From positions 1 to 61,151 of the forward strand of contig JAUIDB010000026.1 in NCBI GenBank assembly GCA_030429235.1: a stretch of 61,151 nucleotides of DNA. The letters are read 5' to 3'. This document shows, piece by piece, positions 1 through 8,654 of this stretch (positions within the stretch are counted from its first letter, which is position 1; each line of letters begins with the position of its first letter). This DNA comes from Thermoanaerobaculia bacterium (GTDB taxonomy: Bacteria > Acidobacteriota > Thermoanaerobaculia > Multivoradales > JAIOJS01). The translations under genes were made by a program, and so were the position numbers. Under the pieces are notes generated by a model. The model searched no databases and was not told the origin of the DNA. It saw only the letters and a program-made list of their open reading frames with translations.

Positions 1-1
1 C

Positions 2-280
2 CTGGTCACTCTCGAAGGTGGTGAGCCGGTGTCGACCTACGTGCTGGGGCCGACCGTAGTGACCCTGGGCCGGGCGACCGACAACAGCATTCGCCTGACG
101 GAGGAGGCCGTCTCGCGGCATCATGCCGAAGTGATCCCTGGACCCGATGGATTCCTCCTGCGCGACCAAGGGTCCGAGAACGGCACCTACGTCAACGGCA
201 AGCGGAAGAAGGAGCACCTGCTGGTGGAGGGCGACATCATCCAGATCGGCGTCCGCAAGCTGCGATTCCACGACGCTTAG
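2..280 (+). CDS. FHA domain protein, C-terminal part (5' end outside window)
   Basis: The reading frame is open from the first bases, and the residues before the GTG at 29 already belong to the domain, so this is the 3' end of a longer gene. The visible 92 or so residues form a forkhead-associated domain, a phosphothreonine-binding beta sandwich. The hallmarks are TLGRATDNSIRL (the GR-x-x-x-N/S-I block), SRHHAEV (the S-R-x-H block) and SENGTYVNG (the N-G-T-x-V-N-G block). FHA domains dock phosphorylated partners, often of Ser/Thr kinases or type VI secretion. What lies upstream is unknown, so the job of the full protein cannot be named. The domain call is secure. Confidence 0.88.
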   Translation: MVTLEGGEPVSTYVLGPTVVTLGRATDNSIRLTEEAVSRHHAEVIPGPDGFLLRDQGSENGTYVNGKRKKEHLLVEGDIIQIGVRKLRFHDA

Positions 281-399
281 AGCGAACGCGGATCGATCGG
301 TCCGTCGGCTGGTGCGGAGCTGAAACCTGCAGCCGGTGGCTGGCGGGAGTTGGCTCGGCCGACTGGAAATCTCGTACCGCGTCACCGGGGACCTCAGTC

Positions 400-412
400 T
401 ACAATTGGCGTC
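400..412 (+). promoter_or_regulatory. -10 box TACAAT and 7-nt gap to the ATG at 413
   Basis: TACAAT at 400-405 matches the -10 consensus at five of six bases and sits 7 nt before the ATG. A transcript starting at the usual distance would have essentially no leader. No Shine-Dalgarno sequence lies before the ATG, and no convincing -35 was seen. The same layout recurs at other genes in the window. Confidence 0.5.
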
Positions 413-1378
413 ATGTCGATCCGGGACTTCATCCGCCACCACTACCGCCACTTCAACGCCGCTGTCCTTCGCGACGCCTCGCAAGCGTACGTCGACCACC
501 TCGACGCTGGAGGCCAGATGATGATCACCTTGGCGGGCGCGATGAGCACCGCCGAGTTGGGACTCTCGCTCGCCGAGATGATCCGCCAGGACAAGGTCCA
601 TGCCATCACCTGTACGGGAGCCAACCTGGAGGAGGACCTGTTCAACCTGGTGGCGCACGACTTCTACGAGCGCATCCCGGACTATCGACATCTGACCGCG
701 GCGGAGGAGCAGGCACTGGCGGATCGCGGGATGAACCGTGTCACCGACACCTGCATTCCAGAAGAGGAGGCATTTCGCCGCGTGGAACGGGATCTCCTCA
801 CACTCTGGCGGACGGCCGAACGTGAGGGCGAACGACTTTTCCCCCACGAGTTTCTGTATCGACTGATCCGCAGCGGCGTGCTCGTCGAGTCCTACCAGAT
901 CGATCCTCGCGATTCCTGGCTCGTAGCCGCAGCCGAGAAGGACCTGCCGATCTTCACGCCGGGCTGGGAAGACTCCACCCTGGGCAACGTGTTCGTGGCC
1001 CGGAATTTCGACGGTCGCCTCGGGTCGCTGCTCACGGTCCGCTCCGGCCTGGAGGCGATGGCGCAGCTCATCGGTTGGTATCGGGACGTTCAGCAGGAAC
1101 GGTCGATCGGCTTCTTTCAGATCGGTGGGGGGATCGCCGGGGACTTTCCGATCTGTGTCGTGCCGCTCGTCCACCAGGATCTGCGAGAACCCTGCCGTTA
1201 CTGGGGCTACTTTTGCCAGATCTCGGATTCGACCACGAGTTACGGCTCGTACAGCGGTGCCGTGCCCAGCGAGAAGATCTCCTGGGGAAAGCTCGAAGTC
1301 GACACACCGCGCTTCGTGATCGAGTCGGACGCGACGATCGTCGCTCCCCTGATGTTCAGCTATATCCTCGACCGCTAG
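413..1378 (+). CDS. deoxyhypusine synthase-like protein
   Basis: The 321-residue protein belongs to the deoxyhypusine synthase fold, whose members use NAD and spermidine to transfer an aminobutyl group to a lysine or another amine. TCTGANLEEDLFNL near residue 65 matches the NAD-binding segment. YSGAVPSEKISWGKLE contains the SWGK motif with the catalytic lysine at 293, equivalent to Lys329 of the human enzyme. The ATG at 413 is preferred because the reading frame upstream has no family similarity and a -10 box lies just before it. Bacteria lack eIF5A, so the substrate is unknown. Relatives include homospermidine synthases and uncharacterised DHS-like proteins. The family is clear; the function is not. 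Confidence 0.87.
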   Translation: MSIRDFIRHHYRHFNAAVLRDASQAYVDHLDAGGQMMITLAGAMSTAELGLSLAEMIRQDKVHAITCTGANLEEDLFNLVAHDFYERIPDYRHLTAAEEQALADRGMNRVTDTCIPEEEAFRRVERDLLTLWRTAEREGERLFPHEFLYRLIRSGVLVESYQIDPRDSWLVAAAEKDLPIFTPGWEDSTLGNVFVARNFDGRLGSLLTVRSGLEAMAQLIGWYRDVQQERSIGFFQIGGGIAGDFPICVVPLVHQDLREPCRYWGYFCQISDSTTSYGSYSGAVPSEKISWGKLEVDTPRFVIESDATIVAPLMFSYILDR

Positions 1379-1428
1379 CTCGGGCTGCCCGTCGACCGGG
1401 GTTCATCGACTTAGCCGGGGCTAGCGAA

Positions 1429-2178
1429 TCAGCTCTTGCCGACGGTGTCTTCGAGGTACTTTCGGATGCGGTCTCGCGTGCCTTCCGAGGTCCACAGATG
1501 CCGCGCCGCCGTTTCGATGTCCGTATACCGACGGATCTTCTCGAGGGTCGGGGCTCGCAGCTGTCGCTTGGCGAGCGAGAAGGCGACAGGGTCGATCCCA
1601 CCCATCTCGGCGGCGACCTCGCAGGCCCGAGCCACCACGCGGGTGTTCTCCACGGCCTCGTCGGCGAGACCGAGCAACAGGGCTTCGTCTCCGTTGAAGA
1701 GGCGCCCCGTCAGTACCATCGATGGCAGCAGATGAGAGGGTGTCGCATGACGCACGACTTCGAGAGGCACCACCGGGAACGCGACGCCGACCTTGAGTTC
1801 GGGTACGCCGAGCTTGGCAGGTCCGTCGATCACGACCCGGTAGTCAGCGGCACAGGCTACGACCCAGCCGCCGGCCACGGCATGGCCGTTGACGGCGGCG
1901 ACCAGCGGCCGAGAGTAGGTGAAGAGCCGTCGGACCGCCTGGTCCAGCATATCGAGAAAGCGATCCAGGTAGGGGGTTCCCCCATCGAGGACCCGGTAGA
2001 GATCGACGCCCGCCGAGAAGATCTTGCCGGTGCCGGTGAGGACCAGCGGCGCGCCGTCGGTCTCGGCTCGATCGAGTTCACCCACGATGCACTCGAGCAA
2101 CTCGATGTCGAGGGCGCTGACCTTGCCGTGGTTCATTCTCAGGAGGACGACGCCGTCACGCTCTTCTCTCTCGATCAC
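1429..2178 (-). CDS. enoyl-CoA hydratase/isomerase family protein
   Basis: This 249-residue protein has the crotonase fold. The two oxyanion-hole segments are visible: GTGKIFSAGVDL (residues about 49-60) and NGHAVAGGWVVACAADYRV (about 96-114). The first catalytic glutamate of hydratases is present in GVPELKVGV. The second, normally in an E-M-V-L-T-G context, is replaced (LPSMVLTG), so simple hydratase activity is doubtful; isomerase or another CoA chemistry is possible. The GTG start at 2178 follows a strong AGGAG about 8 nt upstream. It is divergent from the methyltransferase gene at 2255. No beta-oxidation partner lies nearby. Confidence 0.88.
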   Translation of the reverse strand: MIEREERDGVVLLRMNHGKVSALDIELLECIVGELDRAETDGAPLVLTGTGKIFSAGVDLYRVLDGGTPYLDRFLDMLDQAVRRLFTYSRPLVAAVNGHAVAGGWVVACAADYRVVIDGPAKLGVPELKVGVAFPVVPLEVVRHATPSHLLPSMVLTGRLFNGDEALLLGLADEAVENTRVVARACEVAAEMGGIDPVAFSLAKRQLRAPTLEKIRRYTDIETAARHLWTSEGTRDRIRKYLEDTVGKS

Positions 2179-2242
2179 TGTACTTCTCCTCTCGGGGCCT
2201 CGGCGCTCGGTTGCGGGACTGGGGGACGAGCTGTGCAGAGTG

Positions 2243-2254
2243 TAGTCTACGGGG
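2243..2254 (+). promoter_or_regulatory. extended -10 box (TGTAGTCT) just before the ATG at 2255
   Basis: TAGTCT at 2243-2248, preceded by TG, lies 6 nt from the ATG of the methyltransferase gene. The spacing implies a leaderless or nearly leaderless message. No proper ribosome-binding site is present, since the GGGG before the ATG is too close. A -35 was not identified. Confidence 0.4.
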
Positions 2255-3178
2255 ATGCGCCTACTAGAACTCTACTGCGGCATCGGCGGCTGCCACGCGG
2301 CCCTGGAGGGTAGGGTGCAGTCGGTCGGCGCGGTCGATGTCAATCGCCAGGCGGCCTCGGTGTACGAACGGAATCACCCGAACTCGAGGGTCACGGTGGC
2401 GGATCTGCGCTCCTTTCCGGTCGAGCGGTTGCGCCGCTTCGAGGCCGACCTGTGGTGGTTGTCACCGCCTTGCCAGCCCTTCACGCGGCGGGGAAACCAG
2501 CGGGACGTCGAGGATCCTCGGTGTGAGAGCTTCCTGGCCCTACTGCCCAAACTCGACAGCGTGCGACCCGCCAGGATCGGGCTCGAGAACGTCCCCGGGT
2601 TTCGGCGGTCGGAAGCGCGGCGGCGCCTCTTGGTGGTGCTCGAGGAAGCGGGCTATGAGTTCCGGGAACAGCTGCTCTGTCCCCACACCCTGGGCTGGCC
2701 CAATCGTCGCGAGCGGTACTACCTGGTGGCCCAACTCGGGAGCTTGCCGTCGGTCGAGGCGCCCGCCCGAGTCGAGCGGCGCTCGCTGGCGGAGTTCGTC
2801 GACGAGAGTTGGGACCGCGATCCGCGGCTGGCGGTCGATGACGCGGTCCTGAGCGCCTACCAGGGGGCACTGGACATCGTGGACCGGCAGGACCCGCACG
2901 CCCTGGCCGCGACCTTCACCTCAGCCTACGGACGATCCCACGTACGCAGCGGCTCCTATCTGCGGACCCGTCGAGGGGTGCGGCGGTTCTCTCCGCCGGA
3001 GATCTTGGCTTTGCTCGGCTTTCCAGCTTCCTGGACGCTGCCACCGGAGCTGTCGCTCGCCGCCGCCTGGAAACTGGTGGGCAACAGTCTCTCGTTGCCT
3101 TCCGTGCGCTCCGTGTTGCAGCCCTTCTTGGGGGCGGCCACCGATTCGAACCGATCGATCGCCTCGGGAGTCGCATGA
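2255..3178 (+). CDS. Dnmt2/TRDMT1-like cytosine-5 methyltransferase
   Basis: The 307-residue protein has the cytosine-5 methyltransferase order. Motif I is LELYCGIGGCHAAL (residues 4-17), motif IV is SPPCQPFTR with catalytic Cys73, motif VI is ENV (111-113), motif VIII is PNRRERYYLVA (149-159) and motif X is LVGNSL (274-279). It resembles Dnmt2, which methylates C38 of tRNA-Asp, more than restriction-type DNA enzymes. It is short, has almost no target-recognition insert, and keeps the FTxxYG...GSYL and RRFSPPEILALLGFP blocks. The Dnmt2 signature Cys-Phe-Thr reads Thr-Phe-Thr here (220-222). No restriction endonuclease is adjacent. It overlaps the next gene by 4 nt (ATGA). A DNA substrate cannot be excluded. 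Confidence 0.82.
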   Translation: MRLLELYCGIGGCHAALEGRVQSVGAVDVNRQAASVYERNHPNSRVTVADLRSFPVERLRRFEADLWWLSPPCQPFTRRGNQRDVEDPRCESFLALLPKLDSVRPARIGLENVPGFRRSEARRRLLVVLEEAGYEFREQLLCPHTLGWPNRRERYYLVAQLGSLPSVEAPARVERRSLAEFVDESWDRDPRLAVDDAVLSAYQGALDIVDRQDPHALAATFTSAYGRSHVRSGSYLRTRRGVRRFSPPEILALLGFPASWTLPPELSLAAAWKLVGNSLSLPSVRSVLQPFLGAATDSNRSIASGVA

Positions 3179-4215
3179 GCCGGGCCGTGGCTTGCCTCGC
3201 TTGGTTGTTCCTGACCTTGGGTGGAATCAACGCCGTGTGCGCAGCGTCCTGGGAGACCCTCGACATTCCCGAGACCGGAGTGTACGCCCGCTGGTACCTA
3301 CCCGATAGCGCGCCCTCCGAGGGGCCGCACCCGGTGATCCTCTTTCTGCATGGTGCGGGCTCCACTCCTGAGGCGTGGATGCCGTTCCTGCGCTCCGAAG
3401 CGGAGGCTACTGGAGCCCTATTGCTGGTGCCAAAGTCGGTCTCGCCCTTCGGCTGGGGGGTAGGAAACGACCTGGCCACGCTGCACGCCTCTTTGGCCCG
3501 GCTCGGCGAACTGGTCGAGATCGATCGCCTGCGGGTCGGGTTGGCGGGGCACTCGTCGGGCGGCGCGTTTGCGTACGTGGCGGGACTGGCCGGCGACCTC
3601 CGGGTGGCCGGCATCTTCGCGTTGGCCGCTCCCTTTCGTACCGTGTTGGAGGTGGCCGACAGCAGCTACGTGCCACCGCTCCGGCTCTACTACGGGACCG
3701 AGGATCCCAACCACGATCTACTGCCGCCGCTGCAAGACATGTTCGATCGGCTCGAGGTCGACACCGAGGTCCAAGTGGCCACGGGCCATGGCCATTCTTC
3801 GTGGCCGGTCGGTACGTTGACGACCGGTTTTCAGTTCCTGCTGGCTCGCTCCTATCCGGGACCCTGTGTGTCCTCTCCGGCCCTGGTCTGTCTGCGGCAA
3901 GGGCGTTTCTCGGTCGAGGTGGAGTGGCGCGACCATCGGGGGCGTACCGGAGTCGGTACCGTGGTGCCCGGACAGGCCGACGATTCGGCTCTCTTCTGGT
4001 TCTTTGACGAGGCCAACTGGGAGCTGCTCGTGAAGGTGATCGATGGCTGCGCGTTCAACCAGCGCTATTGGGTCTTCGGGGCCGCGGCTACGGACGTCGA
4101 GTACAGGATCCGGGTGCGGGATCTGGTGCGGGGTGAGGACGCCGAGTACTTCAATCCCCTCGGTCGTCAAGCCCCGGCGATCAACGACACGAGTGCGCTC
4201 GCAGTCTGTCCGTAG
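3175..4215 (+). CDS. secreted alpha/beta hydrolase with C-terminal WFFD-type domain
   Basis: A signal peptide (residues 1-24, ending in AVCAA) is followed by an alpha/beta hydrolase of the phospholipase/carboxylesterase type. FLHGAGS supplies the oxyanion loop, GHSSGG the nucleophile Ser127, GTEDPNHDL the likely acid and GHGHSSWP the histidine. From about residue 240 a second domain begins: RFSVEVEWRDHRG, ALFWFFDEANWELLVKV, YWVFGAAATDVEY, then a FNPLG-like end. I recall this domain as common at the C-terminus of secreted proteins in Thermoanaerobaculia-like Acidobacteriota, so it may be a surface or export module. The start overlaps the methyltransferase stop (ATGA), so the two genes are translationally coupled. 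The substrate is unknown. Confidence 0.83.
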   Translation: MSRAVACLAWLFLTLGGINAVCAASWETLDIPETGVYARWYLPDSAPSEGPHPVILFLHGAGSTPEAWMPFLRSEAEATGALLLVPKSVSPFGWGVGNDLATLHASLARLGELVEIDRLRVGLAGHSSGGAFAYVAGLAGDLRVAGIFALAAPFRTVLEVADSSYVPPLRLYYGTEDPNHDLLPPLQDMFDRLEVDTEVQVATGHGHSSWPVGTLTTGFQFLLARSYPGPCVSSPALVCLRQGRFSVEVEWRDHRGRTGVGTVVPGQADDSALFWFFDEANWELLVKVIDGCAFNQRYWVFGAAATDVEYRIRVRDLVRGEDAEYFNPLGRQAPAINDTSALAVCP

Positions 4216-4320
4216 GTGGGTCCCGAAGCCCGGACCAGAACTCGAAGGCAGGTTGTTGCGTACAGGAAGAGCTGCCCGGCGAACCCGGGTTCGGATGAAT
4301 CGGTTGCAAGGAGTTGGACA

Positions 4321-7041
4321 ATGGAACTGAGTAGAGGAGTGGCGTTCGTCGGCGCCTTGGTGTTGGCGCTGGGCGGAGCGGTGCACGCTTCGGATTCTGG
4401 ATTGCAGGCGGTGCTGGACGGCGTGCACCGAGAGACACTCGACAACGGCTTGACCCTGCTGGTCAGCGAGCAACCGGGCAGCGGCGTGGTCGCGATCAAT
4501 ACCTGGGTCAAGGCGGGATACTTCCACGAGCCGGACGAGGTCGCGGGGATGGCGCATCTGTTCGAGCACATGTTTTTCAAGGGATCAAAGTCGTTCCCTG
4601 AGCCCGAAGCGATCGCGGGAGAACTGGCACGGATTGGGGGACGTACCAACGCCGGCACCATCTACGACAGCACCAACTACTACTTCGTGCTGCCCAAGGA
4701 GAGCTTCCGGCGGGGTCTGGAGATCCAGGCCGATGCCCTGATCCACCCGCTGTTCGACCCGGAGGAACTCGCCAAGGAGGCCGAGGTCGTCATCGAGGAA
4801 TCGAACCGCAAACTCGACAACCCCAGCGCGGTTTCGCTGGAACGGATGTTCGCAACCTCCTTTACCGAGCACCGGATTCGACGGTGGCGTATCGGCTCGA
4901 ACGAGGTGCTGCGGAACATCGATCGGGATGACCTGATCGCGTTCTTCGAGACACTCTACCGACCGGAGAATCTGATCCTCTCGATCGCCGGTGATGTCAC
5001 CACGGCCGAGGTCTCGAAGGCGGCTCGGGAGACCTTCGGGGCCCTCGAGCGCGGGGTTCTGAAGAAGGAGCGGGGTCCGGAGGAACCAGAGCAGAAGGCC
5101 TTCCGCTTCGGGCATTCTTCCGCCGATCTAACCCAGGGGTACTCGGTGTTCGGTTGGCACACCCCGGGCGTTGGAAGCGACGATGAGCTCGCTCTCGACT
5201 TGTTGGCGGCCATCCTCGGCCAGGGACGCTCCTCGCGGTTGTATCGGGAGGTCGTGGGACCGGACGGAGCCAGTACCAGCAGTTCGGGACACTGGACCGT
5301 CGAGGATGTGGGGATCTTCTACGTACGCAGTTCCTTCGACGAGGAGCGACGCCAGGAGGTGGACCGCCGCGTGTTGGCGGAGGTGGAGCGTTTGCGTGAG
5401 TACGGCCCGACCGAGTACGAAGTCGCATTGGCGCGCAACCAAGTCGAGTCGGATATCGCGTTTGCCTTCGAGGATGCTCTGGGACAGGCCAGGACCCTGG
5501 CCAGCTACCAGGCGAGGGGAGACTTCGGGCTCCTCGGCGAGCACGTCGAAACGCTGCGGGGCATCACGCCCCAACAGGTGCGAGATGTGGCTCGTCGGTA
5601 CCTCACCCTGGATCGCGCGACGCTCTATCACTACCTCCCGAACGGCGTCGAGGCCAGCGATCGAGAGGCTCAATTGGCCCTGGCCATCGCGGCGGTGTCC
5701 GAGGTCGGCGGCGCCCCGGAAGCGGTGGAGATCCCCGCCCGTACCGAGCCGATCCGGCGAGCCAGCCACGAAACCGGCGTGCAGATGGTTACCCTCGACA
5801 ACGGGGTCGACCTGATCGTCGAGCCCCGGCCTGGGGCGCCGATCGTGTCGACCGGAATCTACTTCCCCGGGGGACGGACCGCCGAACACAGCGGCAACGC
5901 CGGGATCACGCAACTGATGGGTCGGACCATGCTGCGGGGTACCAGCCATCGCAGTGGCGAGGAGATCGATCGGCAGATCGAGTTCCTCGGTACCTCGATC
6001 GACCGAGTCACTAATGCCGACTACTTCGGGTTCGAACTCGACATCCTGTCTCGAAACTACGCTCCGGGAATCGAGCTGCTCGCCGACATCGTGCTGCATT
6101 CCACCTTCCCCGAGGACGAGTTCGTCGAGCAGCGACACCTGCAGGAGGCCGCGGTGAAGCGTTCGATGGACTCCTCGTTCCAGCGCCCGTTCTCGCTGCT
6201 GGTCGGTCAGCTGTTCGGCAGTCATCCCTACGGGCTTCCTGGTAGCGGTGACTCCACGTCTCTGGCCTCGCTCGATCGAGACGGACTCGAGTCGTTCTGG
6301 CGCGATCACGTCGTCGCCGAGGGCGCCGTGATCGTCGTGGTCGGAGATGTCGATCCCGAGGCGGTCCGAACCCTTTTCGAGTCGCAGTTCGGCGCTCTGC
6401 CCAAAGCCTCGCAGAGCGAACGGAGGCTGGCCCCGGCCGTCTCGCCGAAGTCTCGAATCGAGACGGCGGAGTACCGGGACCGCAAACAATCGGCCATCGT
6501 CGTCGGGTACCGCACCGTGCCGCGAACCCACGAAGACTGGACCGCGCTGCGCCTCCTCGGCAACGTCACCTCGGGGCTCTCGGGGACCTTCTTCGCTGAA
6601 CTCCGCGGCCGGCAGTCTCTCGCCTACACCGTATTCGCGGGCGAATCGACGATGGCCGAGGCGGGGTACTTCTTCTCCTATCTGGCCACCGACGCCGACA
6701 AGGAGGAGCGAGCCCGCGCCTCACTGCAGCACGAAATTCTCCGTTTGGCTGGGCAGGGGATCACCGACGACGACGTGGAGCGGGCCAAGGCCTACTTCGC
6801 CGGGAGTACCCGCATCGCCCAGCAGACCAACTCCAGTCGGGCACGCAGTCACGCAGACCACTACTTCTACGGGGTGGGACTCGACTTTCTGGAGCGCACC
6901 CTGGCGGCGGTCGCGGAACTCACCGCGGACGACCTTCGTGCAGTGTCAGAGAAGTACCTGAGCCACGACCACTACGTGGTCGCGACCCTCAAGGGAAAGC
7001 CCGACGAGCCACAGGAGGCGCCAGCGGGGTCGGGGGAGTAG
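4321..7041 (+). CDS. secreted M16 family zinc peptidase, two tandem M16 units
   Basis: This 906-residue protein opens with a signal peptide (about 1-24). The first M16 half carries the inverted zinc motif HLFEH (79-83) with the downstream glutamate in AEVVIEESNRKLDNP (around 155-160). The second half, from about residue 485 (TLDNGVDLIVEPRPGAPI), has the fold but no HxxEH, so it is the non-catalytic partner, as in PqqL/pitrilysin-like enzymes. The ATG at 4321 is chosen because AAGGAG lies 7-12 nt upstream and the signal peptide starts there; 35 more upstream codons are open but read as non-coding. Probably it degrades peptides in the periplasm or outside the cell. Confidence 0.92.
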   Translation: MELSRGVAFVGALVLALGGAVHASDSGLQAVLDGVHRETLDNGLTLLVSEQPGSGVVAINTWVKAGYFHEPDEVAGMAHLFEHMFFKGSKSFPEPEAIAGELARIGGRTNAGTIYDSTNYYFVLPKESFRRGLEIQADALIHPLFDPEELAKEAEVVIEESNRKLDNPSAVSLERMFATSFTEHRIRRWRIGSNEVLRNIDRDDLIAFFETLYRPENLILSIAGDVTTAEVSKAARETFGALERGVLKKERGPEEPEQKAFRFGHSSADLTQGYSVFGWHTPGVGSDDELALDLLAAILGQGRSSRLYREVVGPDGASTSSSGHWTVEDVGIFYVRSSFDEERRQEVDRRVLAEVERLREYGPTEYEVALARNQVESDIAFAFEDALGQARTLASYQARGDFGLLGEHVETLRGITPQQVRDVARRYLTLDRATLYHYLPNGVEASDREAQLALAIAAVSEVGGAPEAVEIPARTEPIRRASHETGVQMVTLDNGVDLIVEPRPGAPIVSTGIYFPGGRTAEHSGNAGITQLMGRTMLRGTSHRSGEEIDRQIEFLGTSIDRVTNADYFGFELDILSRNYAPGIELLADIVLHSTFPEDEFVEQRHLQEAAVKRSMDSSFQRPFSLLVGQLFGSHPYGLPGSGDSTSLASLDRDGLESFWRDHVVAEGAVIVVVGDVDPEAVRTLFESQFGALPKASQSERRLAPAVSPKSRIETAEYRDRKQSAIVVGYRTVPRTHEDWTALRLLGNVTSGLSGTFFAELRGRQSLAYTVFAGESTMAEAGYFFSYLATDADKEERARASLQHEILRLAGQGITDDDVERAKAYFAGSTRIAQQTNSSRARSHADHYFYGVGLDFLERTLAAVAELTADDLRAVSEKYLSHDHYVVATLKGKPDEPQEAPAGSGE

Positions 7042-7049
7042 TCTCGACT

Positions 7050-7072
7050 GCGGCGGGGCCCTAGCCCGCCGC
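7050..7072. terminator. hairpin between convergent genes
   Basis: GCGGCGGG (7050-7057) pairs perfectly with CCCGCCGC (7065-7072) around a 7-nt loop. It sits between the stop of the M16 gene and the stop of coaE on the other strand, so it could serve both. No T tract follows on either side. Confidence 0.5.
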
Positions 7073-7119
7073 CCCACTCTCCGTGGGAGCTGGTAGCTGA
7101 AGGGGGACCGCGGGCACCG

Positions 7120-7728
7120 CTAGGGGGCGGCGGGTTCTTCAGACCGGGTACGAAGCACGGTAACCAGGTGTTCTACCTGGCGTCGGAGATGATCCAGGTC
7201 GCCGTCGTTTTCGATCACGTAGTCGGCGGCCTGGCGCCGGACTGATTCTGGTGCCTGGGCTGCGATCCGTCGCTCCGCCTCTTCGCGGCTGCCGTCACGC
7301 TCCGTGGCCCGTTCGATGCGGACGGCGCGGGGGGCTTCGACGGTGATCAGACGGTCGAGTTGGGCTCCCCATCCGGTTTCGACGAGCAGGGCAGCTTCCA
7401 GCACCACGATGCCGTTGGCTGCGTTGGCGTGCGCTTCGAAGCGCTGGCGCACCAAGGGGTGGATGCCGGCCTCCAGGGCGCGACGGAGGGCGGTATCGCG
7501 GAAGACTCGAGCGGCGACGGCGGTCCGATCGACGGCTCCGGTGGGATCGAGGGCCTCCTCGCCGAGCAACTGCGCCACCAGTTCCGCCCCGGGTTGCCCG
7601 GGGGCGTAGAGCTCCGCCACCAGCTGGTCGGCATCGACGACCGTAATCCCAGGTCGCGTCAGTAGCCGCGCGACGGTGGACTTGCCCGAGGCCAGGCCGC
7701 CGGTCAGCCCGACCACCAGGTCGGCCAA
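7120..7728 (-). CDS. coaE: dephospho-CoA kinase
   Basis: A 202-residue kinase that phosphorylates the 3'-OH of dephospho-CoA with ATP, the last step of coenzyme A synthesis in the cytoplasm. GLTGGLASGKST (residues 7-18) is the P-loop, VDADQLVAELYAPGQPG is the CoaE substrate-binding segment, and HPLVRQRFE plus VVLEAALLVETGW follow as in the family. Length is normal. It is the last gene of the leftward ubiE-folD-coaE operon, with only 2 nt separating it from the folD stop. Confidence 0.95.
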   Translation of the reverse strand: MADLVVGLTGGLASGKSTVARLLTRPGITVVDADQLVAELYAPGQPGAELVAQLLGEEALDPTGAVDRTAVAARVFRDTALRRALEAGIHPLVRQRFEAHANAANGIVVLEAALLVETGWGAQLDRLITVEAPRAVRIERATERDGSREEAERRIAAQAPESVRRQAADYVIENDGDLDHLRRQVEHLVTVLRTRSEEPAAP

Positions 7729-7730
7729 GG

Positions 7731-8654
7731 TCAGCTGCGCCCTTGGCGGCGCAGACCCGCCTGGAGGGTATTAACCAACAGCATGGCCACCGTCAGGGGC
7801 CCGACCCCACCGGGAACCGGGGTGATGGCCGAAGCGATCGCTGCGACCCGGTCGTAGTCGACGTCGCCGACCAGGACCGACCCCCGCCGTTCCCAGACCC
7901 CTTGCTTCTGTTCGTTGTCCGGGAAGATCCGTCGCATCTCCGCTTCGTCGAACACGCGGTTCATCCCCACATCCACCACCACGGTTCCCGGTTTCACGTG
8001 GTCAGGTCCGATCATCGCCGCCCGGCCGACGGCGGCGATCAGGATATCGGCCTGACGGCAGACGGCTGGGAGATCCGCCGTGCGGGAGTGGCAGACCGTC
8101 ACGGTACAGTTCTCACGCAGCAGCAGGGCGGCCATCGGTTTCCCGACGATGTTGGAGCGCCCGACGATCACGGCGTGGCGCCCCGACATCTCCACGCCGG
8201 CGCGATGCAGCAACTGGATGACTCCCGCTGGGGTGGCCGAGAGGAAGCCCGGCTCACCCAGCCAGAGACGGCCGACGTTGACCGGGTGGAACCCGTCGAC
8301 ATCCTTCTCGGGATCGATGCGGTCGAGGACCACGCGGCTCTCCAGGTGATCCGGCAACGGCAGTTGCACCAGAATGCCGTCGATCTCGGGATCCTGGTTG
8401 AGCTCGTCGACCGTGGCCAGCAGCGCCTCCTGGGAGAGCTCGGCGGGCAGCTGCACGGTCCGGCTCACCATGCCGACTTCTTCACAAGCTCGCCCCTTCG
8501 AACCGACGTAGACCTTCGAGGCCGGGTCCTCTCCCACCAGGACGGCGGCCAGCCCGGGGGGCCGACCACCATCGCGGACGAGGTCCGCCACCTGTTCGGC
8601 GACTTCGGATCGAATGGTGGCGGCGACGGCCTTGCCGTCGAGTAGCTGGCTCAT
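7731..8654 (-). CDS. folD: bifunctional methylene-THF dehydrogenase / methenyl-THF cyclohydrolase
   Basis: The 307-residue FolD interconverts 5,10-methylene-, methenyl- and 10-formyl-tetrahydrofolate with NADP in one-carbon metabolism. Diagnostic blocks are [18 protein letters not shown] (with the catalytic Lys of the YxxxK motif), [36 protein letters not shown] and the Rossmann segment [14 protein letters not shown]. The ATG at 8654 is favoured because family similarity begins right there and it forms a 4-nt ATGA overlap with the upstream methyltransferase stop. An in-frame start 15 codons earlier would lie within that gene. The C-terminal [10 protein letters not shown] and [15 protein letters not shown] blocks are intact. 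Confidence 0.95.
   Translation of the reverse strand: MSQLLDGKAVAATIRSEVAEQVADLVRDGGRPPGLAAVLVGEDPASKVYVGSKGRACEEVGMVSRTVQLPAELSQEALLATVDELNQDPEIDGILVQLPLPDHLESRVVLDRIDPEKDVDGFHPVNVGRLWLGEPGFLSATPAGVIQLLHRAGVEMSGRHAVIVGRSNIVGKPMAALLLRENCTVTVCHSRTADLPAVCRQADILIAAVGRAAMIGPDHVKPGTVVVDVGMNRVFDEAEMRRIFPDNEQKQGVWERRGSVLVGDVDYDRVAAIASAITPVPGGVGPLTVAMLLVNTLQAGLRRQGRS

Noticed and set aside
2255-3178. Restriction-modification system around the methyltransferase
   Set aside because: No endonuclease, specificity subunit or Vsr-like gene lies nearby; the neighbours are an enoyl-CoA hydratase-fold gene and a secreted hydrolase.
4216-4320. N-terminal extension of the M16 peptidase
   Set aside because: The 35 extra codons precede a good signal peptide and ribosome-binding site at 4321, and their composition is not protein-like.
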